Assembly (NCBI RefSeq): GCF_014836555.1
Contig: NZ_JACSQQ010000012.1
Location: 3,181-54,863, forward strand
Origin: Oerskovia rustica
GTDB taxonomy: Bacteria > Actinomycetota > Actinomycetes > Actinomycetales > Cellulomonadaceae
DNA: 51,683 bases
Reading direction: 5' to 3'
This document shows positions 1 to 8,107 of the stretch, in pieces; position 1 is the stretch's first letter; each line of letters begins with the position of its first letter. The notes beneath the pieces are model-generated. The model saw only the letters and a program-made list of their open reading frames with translations, was not told the origin of the DNA and did no database searches. A program made the position numbers and the translations under genes.

Positions 1-58
1 CCCGGAGGGGAGAGGCGCCCTTCGTGCGTCGCGGGCCGCGTCGTGGGAGGGCGGAGGG

Positions 59-1159
59 TCAGGCGCTCGGCGCGGGCCCGGTCGTGGTGCCGGGCACGAG
101 CTCGACGTCGAGCATGACGGTCTCCGGCTCCTTCCCGGCGAGGAGTGCGACGACCGCGTTCCCCAGCTGCGCGCCCTTCTCGGCGAGGGGCTGATGGACG
201 CTCGTGAGGGTGTCGGGGCTGAGCCAGGGGAGGTCGAGCCCGTCGAAGCCGGCGACCGACAGGTCCTCGGGCACGCGCAGCCCGAGCTCCTTGGCGCCGA
301 GGATCGCGCCCGCGGCGAGCAGGTCCGAGTGGGCGATGATCGCGGTCGGGCGCTCGTCGGCGGGGACCCACGTGCCGAGGATCTCGACGGCGGCCGCGTG
401 CCCGTGCTCGACGAGCGACGCCTCGGTCTCCCAGGAGATGAGAGGCTCGACGACGTCGCGCACCCCGGTGAGCCGGTTGAGGGTGGGGGTGCGGTCTGCC
501 TGGGCGAGGCGCTCGGCGTCGATGACTCCGCTGCGCCGCGAGTTGTCGAGGGGGAGCGAGATCTCGGCGATGCGCGTGTGGCCGAGGTCGACGAGGTGGC
601 GGACGACCTCGGCGGTGCCGCGCCGGTCCTCGATGCCGACGAGCGGCGTGCCGGGGACGGGGCGTCCTTCGCCGATCACGACGGGCACGCCGCGGCGCTG
701 GAGGGCGGCGAGGGTCGCGTCGTCGGTGCCGACCCCCCACACGAGGACCGCGACGTCCATCGCTGCGCTCTCGATGAGGGGGTCAACCGCGCGGGACGGG
801 TCGTCCGAGGGGATGCCGGGGATGAGGAGCACGCCGAGGCCGCTGGTACCGAGCGTGGAGACCAGCCCGTCGAGCACCTGGACGGCGACGGGGTCGCGGA
901 ACGCGCGCTTGAGCTGGTCGCCGATCACGACGCCGACGATCCCGGACTTCCCGGAGCGCAGCTGGCGTCCGAGCGGGTTGGGGCCGGTGTAGCCGAGCTC
1001 GTCGGCCGCGGCCATGACGCGGTCGCGGGTCTCGGGGGTGATGGGGCCCGCGCCGGAGAAGGCGAGGGACGCGGTGGAGACGGACACCCCGGCGAGCGCG
1101 GCGACGCGGGCGAGGGTCGGGCGGCCTGGTGGCCTGGGTGCCTGCTCGGTCTCGGTCAT
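59..1159 (-). CDS. LacI-family transcriptional repressor
   Basis: This 366-residue protein has the LacI layout. A helix-turn-helix lies at about residues 14-36 (TLARVAALAGVSVSTASLAF), followed by a hinge helix (PLGRQLRSGKSG) and a periplasmic-binding-protein-like core with the typical endings SVAGFDGLDLPWLSPDTLTSV and QPLAEKGAQLGNAVVALL. It should bind an operator and release it on binding a small ligand, usually a sugar. It is divergent from the first MFS transporter gene. Two related palindromes at the start of that gene are the obvious operator candidates, so local control of the MFS pair is inferred. An AGAGGGG ribosome-binding site supports the start. The ligand cannot be told from the sequence. 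Confidence 0.93.
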   Translation of the reverse strand: MTETEQAPRPPGRPTLARVAALAGVSVSTASLAFSGAGPITPETRDRVMAAADELGYTGPNPLGRQLRSGKSGIVGVVIGDQLKRAFRDPVAVQVLDGLVSTLGTSGLGVLLIPGIPSDDPSRAVDPLIESAAMDVAVLVWGVGTDDATLAALQRRGVPVVIGEGRPVPGTPLVGIEDRRGTAEVVRHLVDLGHTRIAEISLPLDNSRRSGVIDAERLAQADRTPTLNRLTGVRDVVEPLISWETEASLVEHGHAAAVEILGTWVPADERPTAIIAHSDLLAAGAILGAKELGLRVPEDLSVAGFDGLDLPWLSPDTLTSVHQPLAEKGAQLGNAVVALLAGKEPETVMLDVELVPGTTTGPAPSA

Positions 1160-1220
1160 CGTTGCCCCTCTGCCGGTCTTCTGGACGTTCTCGGATCCGG
1201 CGTGGCGCGCGGAAAGGTGT

Positions 1221-1250
1221 TTGACGGCGCGGCCAGACTACCCGCAGAAT
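1221..1250 (+). promoter_or_regulatory. Predicted promoter of MFS transporter pair
   Basis: TTGACG (1221-1226) and CAGAAT (1245-1250) are separated by 18 bp. The -10 ends 7 nt before the ATG at 1258, so the transcript would begin at or next to the start codon. No Shine-Dalgarno sequence precedes that ATG, in line with a leaderless mRNA. Confidence 0.5.
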
Positions 1251-1257
1251 TGACCCC

Positions 1258-2814
1258 ATGTCTCGAATCGTTTCGAAGGCCACCCCCGACGCAGGAATCG
1301 AATCGATTCGACCCGTGCTCGACCCCGGCCTCTCCCGTGCCCGTTGGTCCCTCCTGGGGATCTTCCTGCTCAACGGCATCACCATGTCGAGCTGGCTCGC
1401 CCGCATCCCGTCCGTCCGCGACGCGCTCGACATGACGCCCAAGGACCTGGGCTTCGTGCTGCTCGCCGGCGCGATCGGCGCCCTGATGACCGTCACGCTG
1501 GCCGGCCCGATCGTCAACCGCTTCGGCGGCAAGGCGACCATGCTCGCCTCGACGGCCTTCTTCGCCGCGGCGCTCGTGCTGCTCGGCGTCGGCCCGGCGA
1601 CGGGCTCGGTCGCGCTGCTCGCCGCGGGCATCTTCCTCAACGGGGTGGCCTTCTCGCTCGGCAACGTCCCCATGAACGTCGAGAGCGCGAGCGTCGAGCG
1701 CCGCACGGGGCGCACGATCCTGCCCCAGTTCCACGCGGCCTTCAGCATCGGCGCGGTCGTCGGGTCGCTCGTCGGTGCGGCGTGCGCCGCGGGCGACGTC
1801 CCGGTCCTCGTGCAGTTCGTGGGCACGGCGGTCGTCGCGACGGTCTGGCGCCTGGTGAGCATCCCGCTGTTCATCCACGCGACGCCGCCGCGCCCCCGCG
1901 TCGACGGCCGCCTGGGCGACGCGAGCCCCGACGGCGTCGAGGCCGCCGCCGCCCTGCACCCGCGCTCGCGGCGCGTGCGCCTGGGCGCCGCGCTGAGTGC
2001 TTGGCGCGAGCCGCGCACCCTGCTGATCGGCCTGGTCATCATGGCCGCGGCGCTCTCCGAGGGCTCCGCGAACGACTGGCTGTCCCTCGCGGTCGTCGAC
2101 GGGTTCGACCAGACCGAGGCCGTCGGCGCCGTGGTGTTCGGCGCGTTCGTCGGGGCCATGACGGTCATGCGACTGCTGGGGACGCGCCTCATCGACCGCT
2201 ACGGGCGCGTCGTCGTGCTGCGCTTCTCGGGTGTGGCCTCGATCGGCGGCCTGCTGCTCTTCGGTTTTGCCCCCAACCTGCCGCTGGCCGGGGTCGGCGT
2301 GCTCGCGTGGGGCCTGGGGGCGGCCCTCGCGGTCCCGATCGGCATCGCCGCGGCGTCCGACGAGCCGCTCCAGGCTGCGAGCCGCGTCTCGGTCGTCTCG
2401 GCGTTCTCGTCGATGGCCTCGCTCGCCGCGCCGCCGCTGCTCGGCATCGCCGCGGAGACCATGGGGGCGCGGCACGCGCTCGTGCTCATCGTGGTCGCGA
2501 TGGTCGTCAGCGTGCTCCTCTCGACCAAGGTCGCGCCGCTCTCCCCGAGCGCCTCGTCGCACCCCCTGCCCGACGACGGCGCGCCCGTACCCGGGCCGGG
2601 TCGCGTCGTGCGGACGGTCGGCGAGGGCGGCCACACCTCCGACGTCCAGCGAGCGGAGTCTGACCGCGTGGTAAGCAATCACCCGGTACCGTCGACCGTG
2701 CGCGCCCGCCGGCGCCGGTCGGTCCGACGGCACACCGCTGCCGACCCCGCTCCGACGGCTCCGCCCGCACCGACCAGCCCGACCTCCCACCGACGCGAGG
2801 AGACCTCCGCATGA
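1258..2814 (+). CDS. MFS transporter, first of a tandem pair
   Basis: A major facilitator superfamily protein of 518 residues with about twelve hydrophobic segments. The first starts near residue 27 (RWSLLGIFLLNGITMSSWLARIP), and a DRYGRVVVLR loop lies between helices. It closely resembles its downstream neighbour over the whole transporter core, for example AWREPRTLLIGLVIMAAAL followed by SEGSANDWLSLAVVDGF, so the two arose by duplication. The type recalls YbjJ-like sugar or metabolite transporters, but the substrate is unknown. The core ends near residue 425. The last 90 or so residues are rich in Pro, Arg and Ser, look like translated spacer, and run to a 4-bp overlap with the next gene. 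A downstream GTG (1315) is an alternative start that would place both operators upstream. Confidence 0.85.
   Translation: MSRIVSKATPDAGIESIRPVLDPGLSRARWSLLGIFLLNGITMSSWLARIPSVRDALDMTPKDLGFVLLAGAIGALMTVTLAGPIVNRFGGKATMLASTAFFAAALVLLGVGPATGSVALLAAGIFLNGVAFSLGNVPMNVESASVERRTGRTILPQFHAAFSIGAVVGSLVGAACAAGDVPVLVQFVGTAVVATVWRLVSIPLFIHATPPRPRVDGRLGDASPDGVEAAAALHPRSRRVRLGAALSAWREPRTLLIGLVIMAAALSEGSANDWLSLAVVDGFDQTEAVGAVVFGAFVGAMTVMRLLGTRLIDRYGRVVVLRFSGVASIGGLLLFGFAPNLPLAGVGVLAWGLGAALAVPIGIAAASDEPLQAASRVSVVSAFSSMASLAAPPLLGIAAETMGARHALVLIVVAMVVSVLLSTKVAPLSPSASSHPLPDDGAPVPGPGRVVRTVGEGGHTSDVQRAESDRVVSNHPVPSTVRARRRRSVRRHTAADPAPTAPPAPTSPTSHRREETSA
1263..1311. promoter_or_regulatory. Tandem LacI-type operator candidates
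   Basis: Two related 14-bp elements are centred 35 bp apart. TCGAATCGTTTCGA (1263-1276) is an imperfect palindrome and TCGAATCGATTCGA (1298-1311) is a perfect one. Both share TCGAA/TTCGA half-sites around a central CG, as LacI-family operators usually do. They sit immediately downstream of the predicted transcription start and inside the first 18 codons of the MFS gene, where a bound repressor would block transcription. Binding by the adjacent LacI protein is inferred. Confidence 0.5.
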
Positions 2815-4109
2815 CCACCCCGCCCTCGCCGCTCCCCGGCCAGAGCACCGTGAGCGCTGCCCGAGCCGTCCAGGCGGCCACCTGGTCCGTCTTCGCGGTG
2901 TTCTTCCTCAACGGGTTCAACTTCGCGAGCTGGGCCTCGCGCCTGCCGGCGGTCCGCGACGCGCTCGGGCTCAGCGAGGGCAGCATGGGCCTCCTGCTGC
3001 TCTTCGCCGCCGTCGGGTCGCTCCTCGCGCTGCCGCTCGCGGGCATGGTCGTGCAACGCATCGGCGCGTCGCGTGCGGTCCTGCTCTTCGCCGCGGTCAA
3101 CGTGGCCGGTCTCGTCGTCGCCGTGACCGGGGTGTCCCAGGGCTCGGTCGACGTCGTGCGAGCCGGACTGTTCCTCTTCGGGATCGGGACCGGCGTCTGG
3201 GACGCCGCCATGAACATCGAGGGAGCGGCGGTCGAGCAGCGTCTCGGCAAGGCGATCATGCCCCGCTTCCACGCGGGCTTCTCGTTCGGCACCATGGCGG
3301 GAGCCGGCGTCGGCGCCCTGGCCGCGTTGGCGGGCGTGCCCGTCCAGTGGCACCTCGCAGCCGCGCTCGCGCTCAGCCTCCTGGGCGTCGTGTGGTGCGT
3401 GCGTTCCTTCCTGCCCGCAGGCGACGTCCAGACCGACGCGCCGCCGTCGGGCGCTGAGGACGCCGCGGGCGAGGACCCGGCGACCGCCGTCCACTCGTCG
3501 AAGGGCGCGCGGAGCGCCCTCGCGGCCTGGCGCGAGCCGCGGACCCTGCTGATCGGCCTCGTCGTCCTGGCCGCGGCCCTGACCGAGGGCGCGGCGAACG
3601 ACTGGGTCGGGCTCGCGGTCGTCGACGGCTTCGGCACGTCGGACGCGATGGGCGCCGTGGGGCTCGGGATCTTCCTGACGGCCATGACGGGCATGCGACT
3701 GCTCGGCACGGGCCTGCTCGACCGCTTCGGACGCGTGGCCGTGCTGCGCATCTCCGCGGGCCTCGCGTTCGTGGGCCTGCTCGTGTTCACGCTCGTGCCC
3801 ACCCTGTGGGTCGCGCTCGTCGGCGTGGTCCTGTGGGGCATGGGCGCGGCGCTCGGCTTCCCCGTCGGGATGAGCGCGGCCTCGGACGACCCCGCGCACG
3901 CCGCGGTCCGGGTCAGCGTCGTCTCGACGATCGGCTACTCGGCCTTCTTCGTCGGGCCCCCGCTCATCGGGTTCCTCGCCGAGCACATCGGCGGCTACCG
4001 TCCGGCGCTGCTGGTCATCGCGGTGCCGCTCGTGATCGGGCTGCTCGTCGTCAACGCGGCCAAGCCGCTGCCGACGGCCGCGGGCGGCGGGGGCGCAGCG
4101 GCGCACTGA
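2811..4109 (+). CDS. MFS transporter, second of a tandem pair
   Basis: A 432-residue major facilitator superfamily transporter with about twelve membrane spans and a hydrophilic central loop (about residues 205-235) between the two halves. It is a clear paralogue of the preceding gene: both share AWREPRTLLIGLV, ANDW, AVVDGF and the MRLLGT...LDRFGRV motif. The ATGA overlap with the upstream gene indicates translational coupling, and GAGGAG precedes the ATG. Unlike its partner it ends right after the last helix (LVVNAAKPLPTA), the usual family length. Control by the divergent LacI protein is inferred from the shared promoter. The transported compound is unknown. Confidence 0.88.
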   Translation: MTTPPSPLPGQSTVSAARAVQAATWSVFAVFFLNGFNFASWASRLPAVRDALGLSEGSMGLLLLFAAVGSLLALPLAGMVVQRIGASRAVLLFAAVNVAGLVVAVTGVSQGSVDVVRAGLFLFGIGTGVWDAAMNIEGAAVEQRLGKAIMPRFHAGFSFGTMAGAGVGALAALAGVPVQWHLAAALALSLLGVVWCVRSFLPAGDVQTDAPPSGAEDAAGEDPATAVHSSKGARSALAAWREPRTLLIGLVVLAAALTEGAANDWVGLAVVDGFGTSDAMGAVGLGIFLTAMTGMRLLGTGLLDRFGRVAVLRISAGLAFVGLLVFTLVPTLWVALVGVVLWGMGAALGFPVGMSAASDDPAHAAVRVSVVSTIGYSAFFVGPPLIGFLAEHIGGYRPALLVIAVPLVIGLLVVNAAKPLPTAAGGGGAAAH

Positions 4110-4151
4110 GCACCCCGGGTCCTGCCCGCCGGACGGCGAGACCCGGCGAAC

Positions 4152-4157
4152 TAGGCT
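4152..4157 (+). promoter_or_regulatory. -10 box of murB, leaderless
   Basis: TAGGCT lies exactly 6 nt before the murB ATG, which puts the transcription start on the start codon. The -35 region (CCGGAC, 4129-4134) is poor. No ribosome-binding site is visible. Confidence 0.45.
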
Positions 4158-4163
4158 GGACCC

Positions 4164-5381
4164 ATGACCGCCACCCCTGCACGCCGCGTGTCCGCCGTCG
4201 AAGCCGTCGCCGAGGGCGGCGCCTCCGGGGCAGGTGAGGTGCTCGACCAACCGGCGCTCGCCGAGCTCACGACCCTGCGCGTCGGCGGCCCGGCGGACGC
4301 CTACGTCGAGGCCACGACCGAGGCAGAGCTCGTCGACGCCGTGCGCGCGGCCGACGACGCGGGCGAGCCGCTCCTCGTGATCGGCGGCGGGTCCAACCTG
4401 CTCGTGAGCGACGAGGGCTTCGGCGGCGTCGTGGTGCGGGACGTGCGCGCCGAGATCCGCATCGACGCCGAGGACACGTGCGGCGGCGGGAGCATGACCG
4501 TCACCGCGGGCCAGGACTGGGACCAGCTCGTGGAGCGGGCAGTGGCCCAGGAGTGGGTCGGGATCGAGGCGCTGTCCGGCATCCCCGGCACGGTCGGGGC
4601 GGCCCCGGTCCAGAACATCGGCGCGTACGGCCAGGAGGTCGCCGGGGTCGTGGCCTCGGTGCGGGTGTGGGACCGCGCGGAGTCGAGGATCCGGAACCTC
4701 CCGCTGATCGACCTCGCCTTCGGCTACCGCACCTCGCTGCTCAAGCGGAGCATGCACGCCTCGCCCGAGGGCGGCGACATCTGGTACCCGTCCCCGCGCT
4801 ACGTCGTGCTCGAGGTCAACCTCCAGATGCGGCTCGGGACCCTGTCCGCCCCGATCGCCTACCCCGAGCTTGCGCGCCGCCTGGGCGTCCAGGTGGGCGA
4901 GCGGGCGCCGAGCGCCGAGGTGCGCGCCGCGGTGCTCGAGCTGCGCGGGGGCAAGGGCATGCTGCTCGACGACCCGACGGCCCCCGACCACGACCGCTGG
5001 AGCGCGGGCTCGTTCTTCACCAACCCGGTCGTCGCCGCGGACCAGGCCGACCTGCTGCCGGCCGACGCGCCACGCTTCCCGGTCCGCTCCGCGCTCCCGT
5101 CCCGCACGACCGGCCCGAGCCTGGGCGAGATCGACCCGACGCTCGTCAAGACGTCGGCGGCCTGGCTCATCGAGCACGCCGGTTTCACGAAGGGCTTCGG
5201 GGTGCACGGCCCGGCGAGCGCTGCGACGCTCTCGACCAAGCACACGCTCGCGCTCACCAACCGTGGCGGGGCGAGCGCGGCGGAGATCGTCGAGCTCGCG
5301 CGGGCAGTGCGCGACGGCGTGCTCGACACCTTCGGGATCGAGCTCGTCCCCGAGCCCGTGCTGGTGGGCGTCGCGCTCTGA
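4164..5381 (+). CDS. murB: UDP-N-acetylenolpyruvoylglucosamine reductase
   Basis: MurB reduces UDP-GlcNAc-enolpyruvate to UDP-N-acetylmuramate with NADPH and FAD, the second committed step of cytoplasmic peptidoglycan precursor synthesis. The FAD-binding half shows LLVIGGGSNLLVSDEGFGG and ALSGIPGTVGAAPVQNIGAYGQEV. The C-terminal half carries the YRTS segment, WSAGSFFTNPVV with the proton-donating serine region, and the closing SAAWLIEHAGFTKGF motif with LALTNRGGASAAEIV. The 405-residue length is somewhat longer than the usual 300-350, partly from a segment around residues 200-215 (SMHASPEGGDIWYPSPRY). The gene appears monocistronic and leaderless. Confidence 0.96.
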   Translation: MTATPARRVSAVEAVAEGGASGAGEVLDQPALAELTTLRVGGPADAYVEATTEAELVDAVRAADDAGEPLLVIGGGSNLLVSDEGFGGVVVRDVRAEIRIDAEDTCGGGSMTVTAGQDWDQLVERAVAQEWVGIEALSGIPGTVGAAPVQNIGAYGQEVAGVVASVRVWDRAESRIRNLPLIDLAFGYRTSLLKRSMHASPEGGDIWYPSPRYVVLEVNLQMRLGTLSAPIAYPELARRLGVQVGERAPSAEVRAAVLELRGGKGMLLDDPTAPDHDRWSAGSFFTNPVVAADQADLLPADAPRFPVRSALPSRTTGPSLGEIDPTLVKTSAAWLIEHAGFTKGFGVHGPASAATLSTKHTLALTNRGGASAAEIVELARAVRDGVLDTFGIELVPEPVLVGVAL

Positions 5382-5383
5382 GG

Positions 5384-5404
5384 CCTCGCGCGGACACCGC
5401 GAGG
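5384..5404. terminator. Weak hairpin between murB and L,D-transpeptidase
   Basis: CCTCGCG and CGCGAGG form a 7-bp stem with a 7-nt loop directly after the murB stop and before the convergent transpeptidase gene. There is no T-tract, so termination is only plausible. Confidence 0.3.
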
Positions 5405-5479
5405 TAGCGGGAGCCCGTCGAGAGTGAGGGCCATGACCTCCTCCCTCGGCGCCGACCCTCTACCTGGCGGACCGCGGTC

Positions 5480-6388
5480 TCAGTAGACGAGCACCGTCGT
5501 GCCCTGCGGCGCGCCCCACGAGTCCCAGATCCAGTTCATCGCGCCGTTCGTGACGCGCACGCACCCGTGCGACGCGGGGCTCGGCGGCACCGAGCCGGAG
5601 CCGTGCACCGCGATGCCGCCCGTGAAGAACTTCGGCCGCCACATGCTGCCGAGCTCGAGCGACGACTCGTAGTTCGCGTCGACCTGCCGCCCCACCTGGA
5701 ACGTGCCGCTGGGCGTCCGGGCCGTGTACGTCCTGCCCTTGGCCTCGTACCGCTCACCGTTGCCCGAGGATGCGTTGAAGACCTTGGTGACGTGCCCGTC
5801 GTCGACCGCGAGGACGAGCTGGCGGTCGATGTCGATCTCGATGACGTGGCCCGACGTGCTCTGCGCCGAGGGCCGGACGCCCTGGTCGAGCGCGGCCTGT
5901 GTCGCGGGGCCCACACGGCCGTCCCGGCTGATGCCCGCGGCCTTCTGCAGCGCCCACACGGCCTGCTGGGTGCCGGGGCCGAAGTCGCCGTCCGGGGTGG
6001 CGCCCCAGTAGCCCAGGTCGACGAGCCGCTGCTGGAGCGCCGTCACCCGTTCCCCCGTGCTCCCGCGGACGAGCTCGACGGTCGCCGGGTCCGGCGCGGG
6101 CTCGACCGGGGGCGGCTCGACGGGCGGTGGCTCGACCGCGGGAGGGGCAGGCTCGACCGTCGGGGTGGGGGTCGGAGCGAGGACCTCGGGGGACGGCGAG
6201 GGCGGCGCGCTCGGTGTCGTGGTGGGCCGTGGAGTCGCGCGGGGGGAGGCTTCCGGGGAAACCGACCCTGCCGCGCCCGGCCCGCCGTCGACCCGCGGTC
6301 CGAGCGCGTCGCACCCGCTGACGAGCAGCATCGCGAGCAGCGCGGCCGTCGCGGCTGCCCAGGTCTTCCGGGTCGATCGATCCCTCAT
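5480..6388 (-). CDS. L,D-transpeptidase lipoprotein with peptidoglycan-binding domain
   Basis: This 302-residue protein starts with a lipoprotein signal (MRDRSTRKTW then a hydrophobic stretch and LVSGC, lipid-modified Cys26). A long Pro/Thr/Glu-rich linker (about residues 40-105) includes repeated VEPPP units. A PG_binding_1 domain follows (about 108-168; RVTALQQRLVDLGYWG...DGDFGPGTQQAV), then a YkuD catalytic domain (about 180-302). The active-site signature is intact: His262 in IAVHGSG and the nucleophile Cys276 in SHGCVRV. It should make 3-3 cross-links or attach proteins to peptidoglycan on the outer face of the membrane. The ATG at 6388 is chosen because AGGGGGA precedes it and the lipoprotein signal begins there; longer in-frame starts would bury the signal. 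Confidence 0.93.
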   Translation of the reverse strand: MRDRSTRKTWAAATAALLAMLLVSGCDALGPRVDGGPGAAGSVSPEASPRATPRPTTTPSAPPSPSPEVLAPTPTPTVEPAPPAVEPPPVEPPPVEPAPDPATVELVRGSTGERVTALQQRLVDLGYWGATPDGDFGPGTQQAVWALQKAAGISRDGRVGPATQAALDQGVRPSAQSTSGHVIEIDIDRQLVLAVDDGHVTKVFNASSGNGERYEAKGRTYTARTPSGTFQVGRQVDANYESSLELGSMWRPKFFTGGIAVHGSGSVPPSPASHGCVRVTNGAMNWIWDSWGAPQGTTVLVY

Positions 6389-6579
6389 GCACGTTCCCCC
6401 TCGACGTGGGGTCCTCCGCGAACCCGCTGTGACCACGGTCCCACGGCGTCGCGGGGCGTGGCGTGCCCAGGGAGCAGGGGTTGCGGAATCGTTGTGAACC
6501 CGGCCCGGGGTGCGGTGCGGCGGACCCGGGCCCGCTGCCGGGCCGCCCGGCACGCGGGCGTCGCCGGGACCCGCGCGAC

Positions 6580-6984
6580 TCAGTCGCCGTGCCGGTGCAG
6601 GAGCTCCCCGCGCACGAGGTCGAGGATCGCGTCGTCGTCCAGACCTGCCTCGCGCACGGACACCACGAAAGCCCGCGCGGCCTGCCGGGTGACGACGTCG
6701 GCGGGCGCCACGCCGTCGGACACGACCGTTCCCGCGCGCCGGTTCGTCGTGGTGACGCCCGCCGCCTCGAGCTCGCGATAGGCGCGCGCGACGGTGCCCG
6801 CCGCGAGCCCGAGGTCGGCCGCGAGCGCACGGATCGTCGGGAGGCGGTCGCCGACGAGGAGGCGCTCGGAGGCGACGTGCGCGACGATCTGCGACCGGAT
6901 CTGCTCGTACGGCGGCACGCCCGAGGCGAGGTCGATCTCGAGGTGCAGCCCGCCGCCCACGGGCGGGCGCTCGGTGGAGGACAC
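6580..6984 (-). CDS. GntR-family regulator, short YtrA-like type
   Basis: A 134-residue protein with an N-terminal GntR winged helix (about residues 17-85; PPYEQIRSQIVAHVASERL, LPTIRALAADLGLAAGTVARAYRELEAAG). Only a short C-terminal helical tail follows, which is the size of the YtrA subfamily. Such proteins usually repress an operon encoding membrane or ABC proteins beside them. Here the GTG start follows the stop codon of the membrane-protein gene by two bases, so the two are cotranscribed. The inverted repeat over the operon promoter (8031-8054) suggests autorepression. The effector is unknown. Confidence 0.9.
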   Translation of the reverse strand: MSSTERPPVGGGLHLEIDLASGVPPYEQIRSQIVAHVASERLLVGDRLPTIRALAADLGLAAGTVARAYRELEAAGVTTTNRRAGTVVSDGVAPADVVTRQAARAFVVSVREAGLDDDAILDLVRGELLHRHGD

Positions 6985-6986
6985 GT

Positions 6987-8006
6987 TCAGGCCTCCTGGG
7001 GGGCCCGGGCCGGGCGAGGCACGGGGAGGGCGTCCGGAGCGACCCGGGGCAGGGGGCGCCCGGGGACCACGGCGAGGGCGAGGGCGACCACGCCGGCCGT
7101 CGAGCCCAGGACGACCAGCGACCACCCGGTCACGGGCTCCTCGACGGTCACGAAGGAGCTCCCCAGCCAGAGGAGGACGAGGCAGAGCGTGAGTCCTGCG
7201 ACGAGCTGGGGCAGGCGTAGGACCCGACGGGCGGTCAGCCGCCGCAGTGCGAGGTCCCAGGTGGCGTCGACGCCCTCGACGGCTGGGCGGTTCGTGACAC
7301 GGCGCAGCACGATCTCGACGGCAAGCACCAGGACGAGCGCTCCCGCCGCGAGCGGCACGGCCGCCTGCCAAGAGGGGTAGGGCGTCGCGGTGACCAGCTC
7401 GACGAGGTTCTCGCGGCCGGGACGGGGAGCCGCGACGCTGCGCTGCAAGGTCCCGGGACGGGTGGCTGTGAGGCCGCCCGTCAGGGCTGCGGCGACGAGG
7501 AGCGCGGACCAGGCCCACGTCACGGTCCGAAGCGCCGCCGGGGCGATCGAGCCCGTGGTGCGGGCGGCGAGCCCGGCTCGTCTGACCGTGCCGTCCGACG
7601 AGGGCCACGTGGCTTCCCCGACGAGCAGGACGGCGAGGTAGGCGAACGCGATCCCTGCCGGGGCGAGCGCGAGCGGGACGGGGTTCCAGCCGGTTGCCCA
7701 GTAGTCCGCGTCGGGTGCGTAGTCGGCGAACCGGGGCATCAGCAGGGGGCCGAGGGCGATGCCGCCGACCGTCAGGAGGGCCACCGTGGTCAGGAGGGCG
7801 ACCAGCCAGGCGACGACGTGCGCGGTGGTCGCACGCGCCGCCGCCAGGATCGTGGCGGCGGCGAGCGGCGAACTGGCGGCAGCGGCCCGGCGGCGCGTCG
7901 CGCGTGTCGCGAGCGCGAGGGCCAGCGCGAACGTCCCCCCGAGCACGACGAGGAGGGGCCCGAGCATGAAGACGACGGACCAGGCGATGTCGTAGGCGGG
8001 CGGCAT
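6987..8006 (-). CDS. Seven-helix membrane protein of unknown function
   Basis: A 339-residue protein with seven hydrophobic segments (roughly residues 8-35, 60-90, 108-130, 155-180, 207-230, 258-282 and 288-312) and no signature I recognise. It is the first gene of a two-gene operon with a YtrA-like GntR regulator, a context in which membrane proteins of cell-envelope stress or export systems are common. The ATG at 8006 is chosen because GGAG lies 6 nt upstream. An earlier in-frame ATG (8039) falls inside the predicted operator and lacks a ribosome-binding site. No ATPase partner is present, so it is not a complete ABC transporter. Confidence 0.8.
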   Translation of the reverse strand: MPPAYDIAWSVVFMLGPLLVVLGGTFALALALATRATRRRAAAASSPLAAATILAAARATTAHVVAWLVALLTTVALLTVGGIALGPLLMPRFADYAPDADYWATGWNPVPLALAPAGIAFAYLAVLLVGEATWPSSDGTVRRAGLAARTTGSIAPAALRTVTWAWSALLVAAALTGGLTATRPGTLQRSVAAPRPGRENLVELVTATPYPSWQAAVPLAAGALVLVLAVEIVLRRVTNRPAVEGVDATWDLALRRLTARRVLRLPQLVAGLTLCLVLLWLGSSFVTVEEPVTGWSLVVLGSTAGVVALALAVVPGRPLPRVAPDALPVPRPARAPQEA

Positions 8007-8030
8007 GAACGACTCCGAGAGAATGGTTTG

Positions 8031-8075
8031 TGTCACCATGTCGATACAATGACAGGATGCTGCGGCCGGTGTCAA
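8031..8075 (-). promoter_or_regulatory. Promoter and GntR operator of membrane protein/GntR operon
   Basis: On the minus strand TTGACA (8075-8070) is followed after 18 bp by CATTGT (8051-8046). An inverted repeat, TGTCA-N14-TGACA (8031-8054), covers the -10 and the likely start site, a normal position for autorepression by the GntR protein encoded downstream. A smaller dyad, TGT-N4-ACA, lies inside it. Confidence 0.45.
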
Positions 8076-8080
8076 CGGTT

Positions 8081-8100
8081 GCGTGAGAGGACTCTCACGC
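8081..8100. promoter_or_regulatory. 20-bp palindrome upstream of phosphotransferase gene
   Basis: GCGTGAGAG-GA-CTCTCACGC is a perfect inverted repeat ending 7 nt before the ATG at 8108 and just upstream of the -35 of the divergent operon. Its TGAGAG/CTCTCA half-sites recur at 9405-9441 and 12712-12729, next to genes likely controlled by the OmpR-type regulator. It could be a control site for either flanking gene. Confidence 0.45.
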
Positions 8101-8107
8101 AGTCCTC

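Noticed and set aside
2679-5243. 854-residue open frame antisense to the second MFS gene and murB
   Set aside because: It is a composition artefact opposite two well-supported genes.
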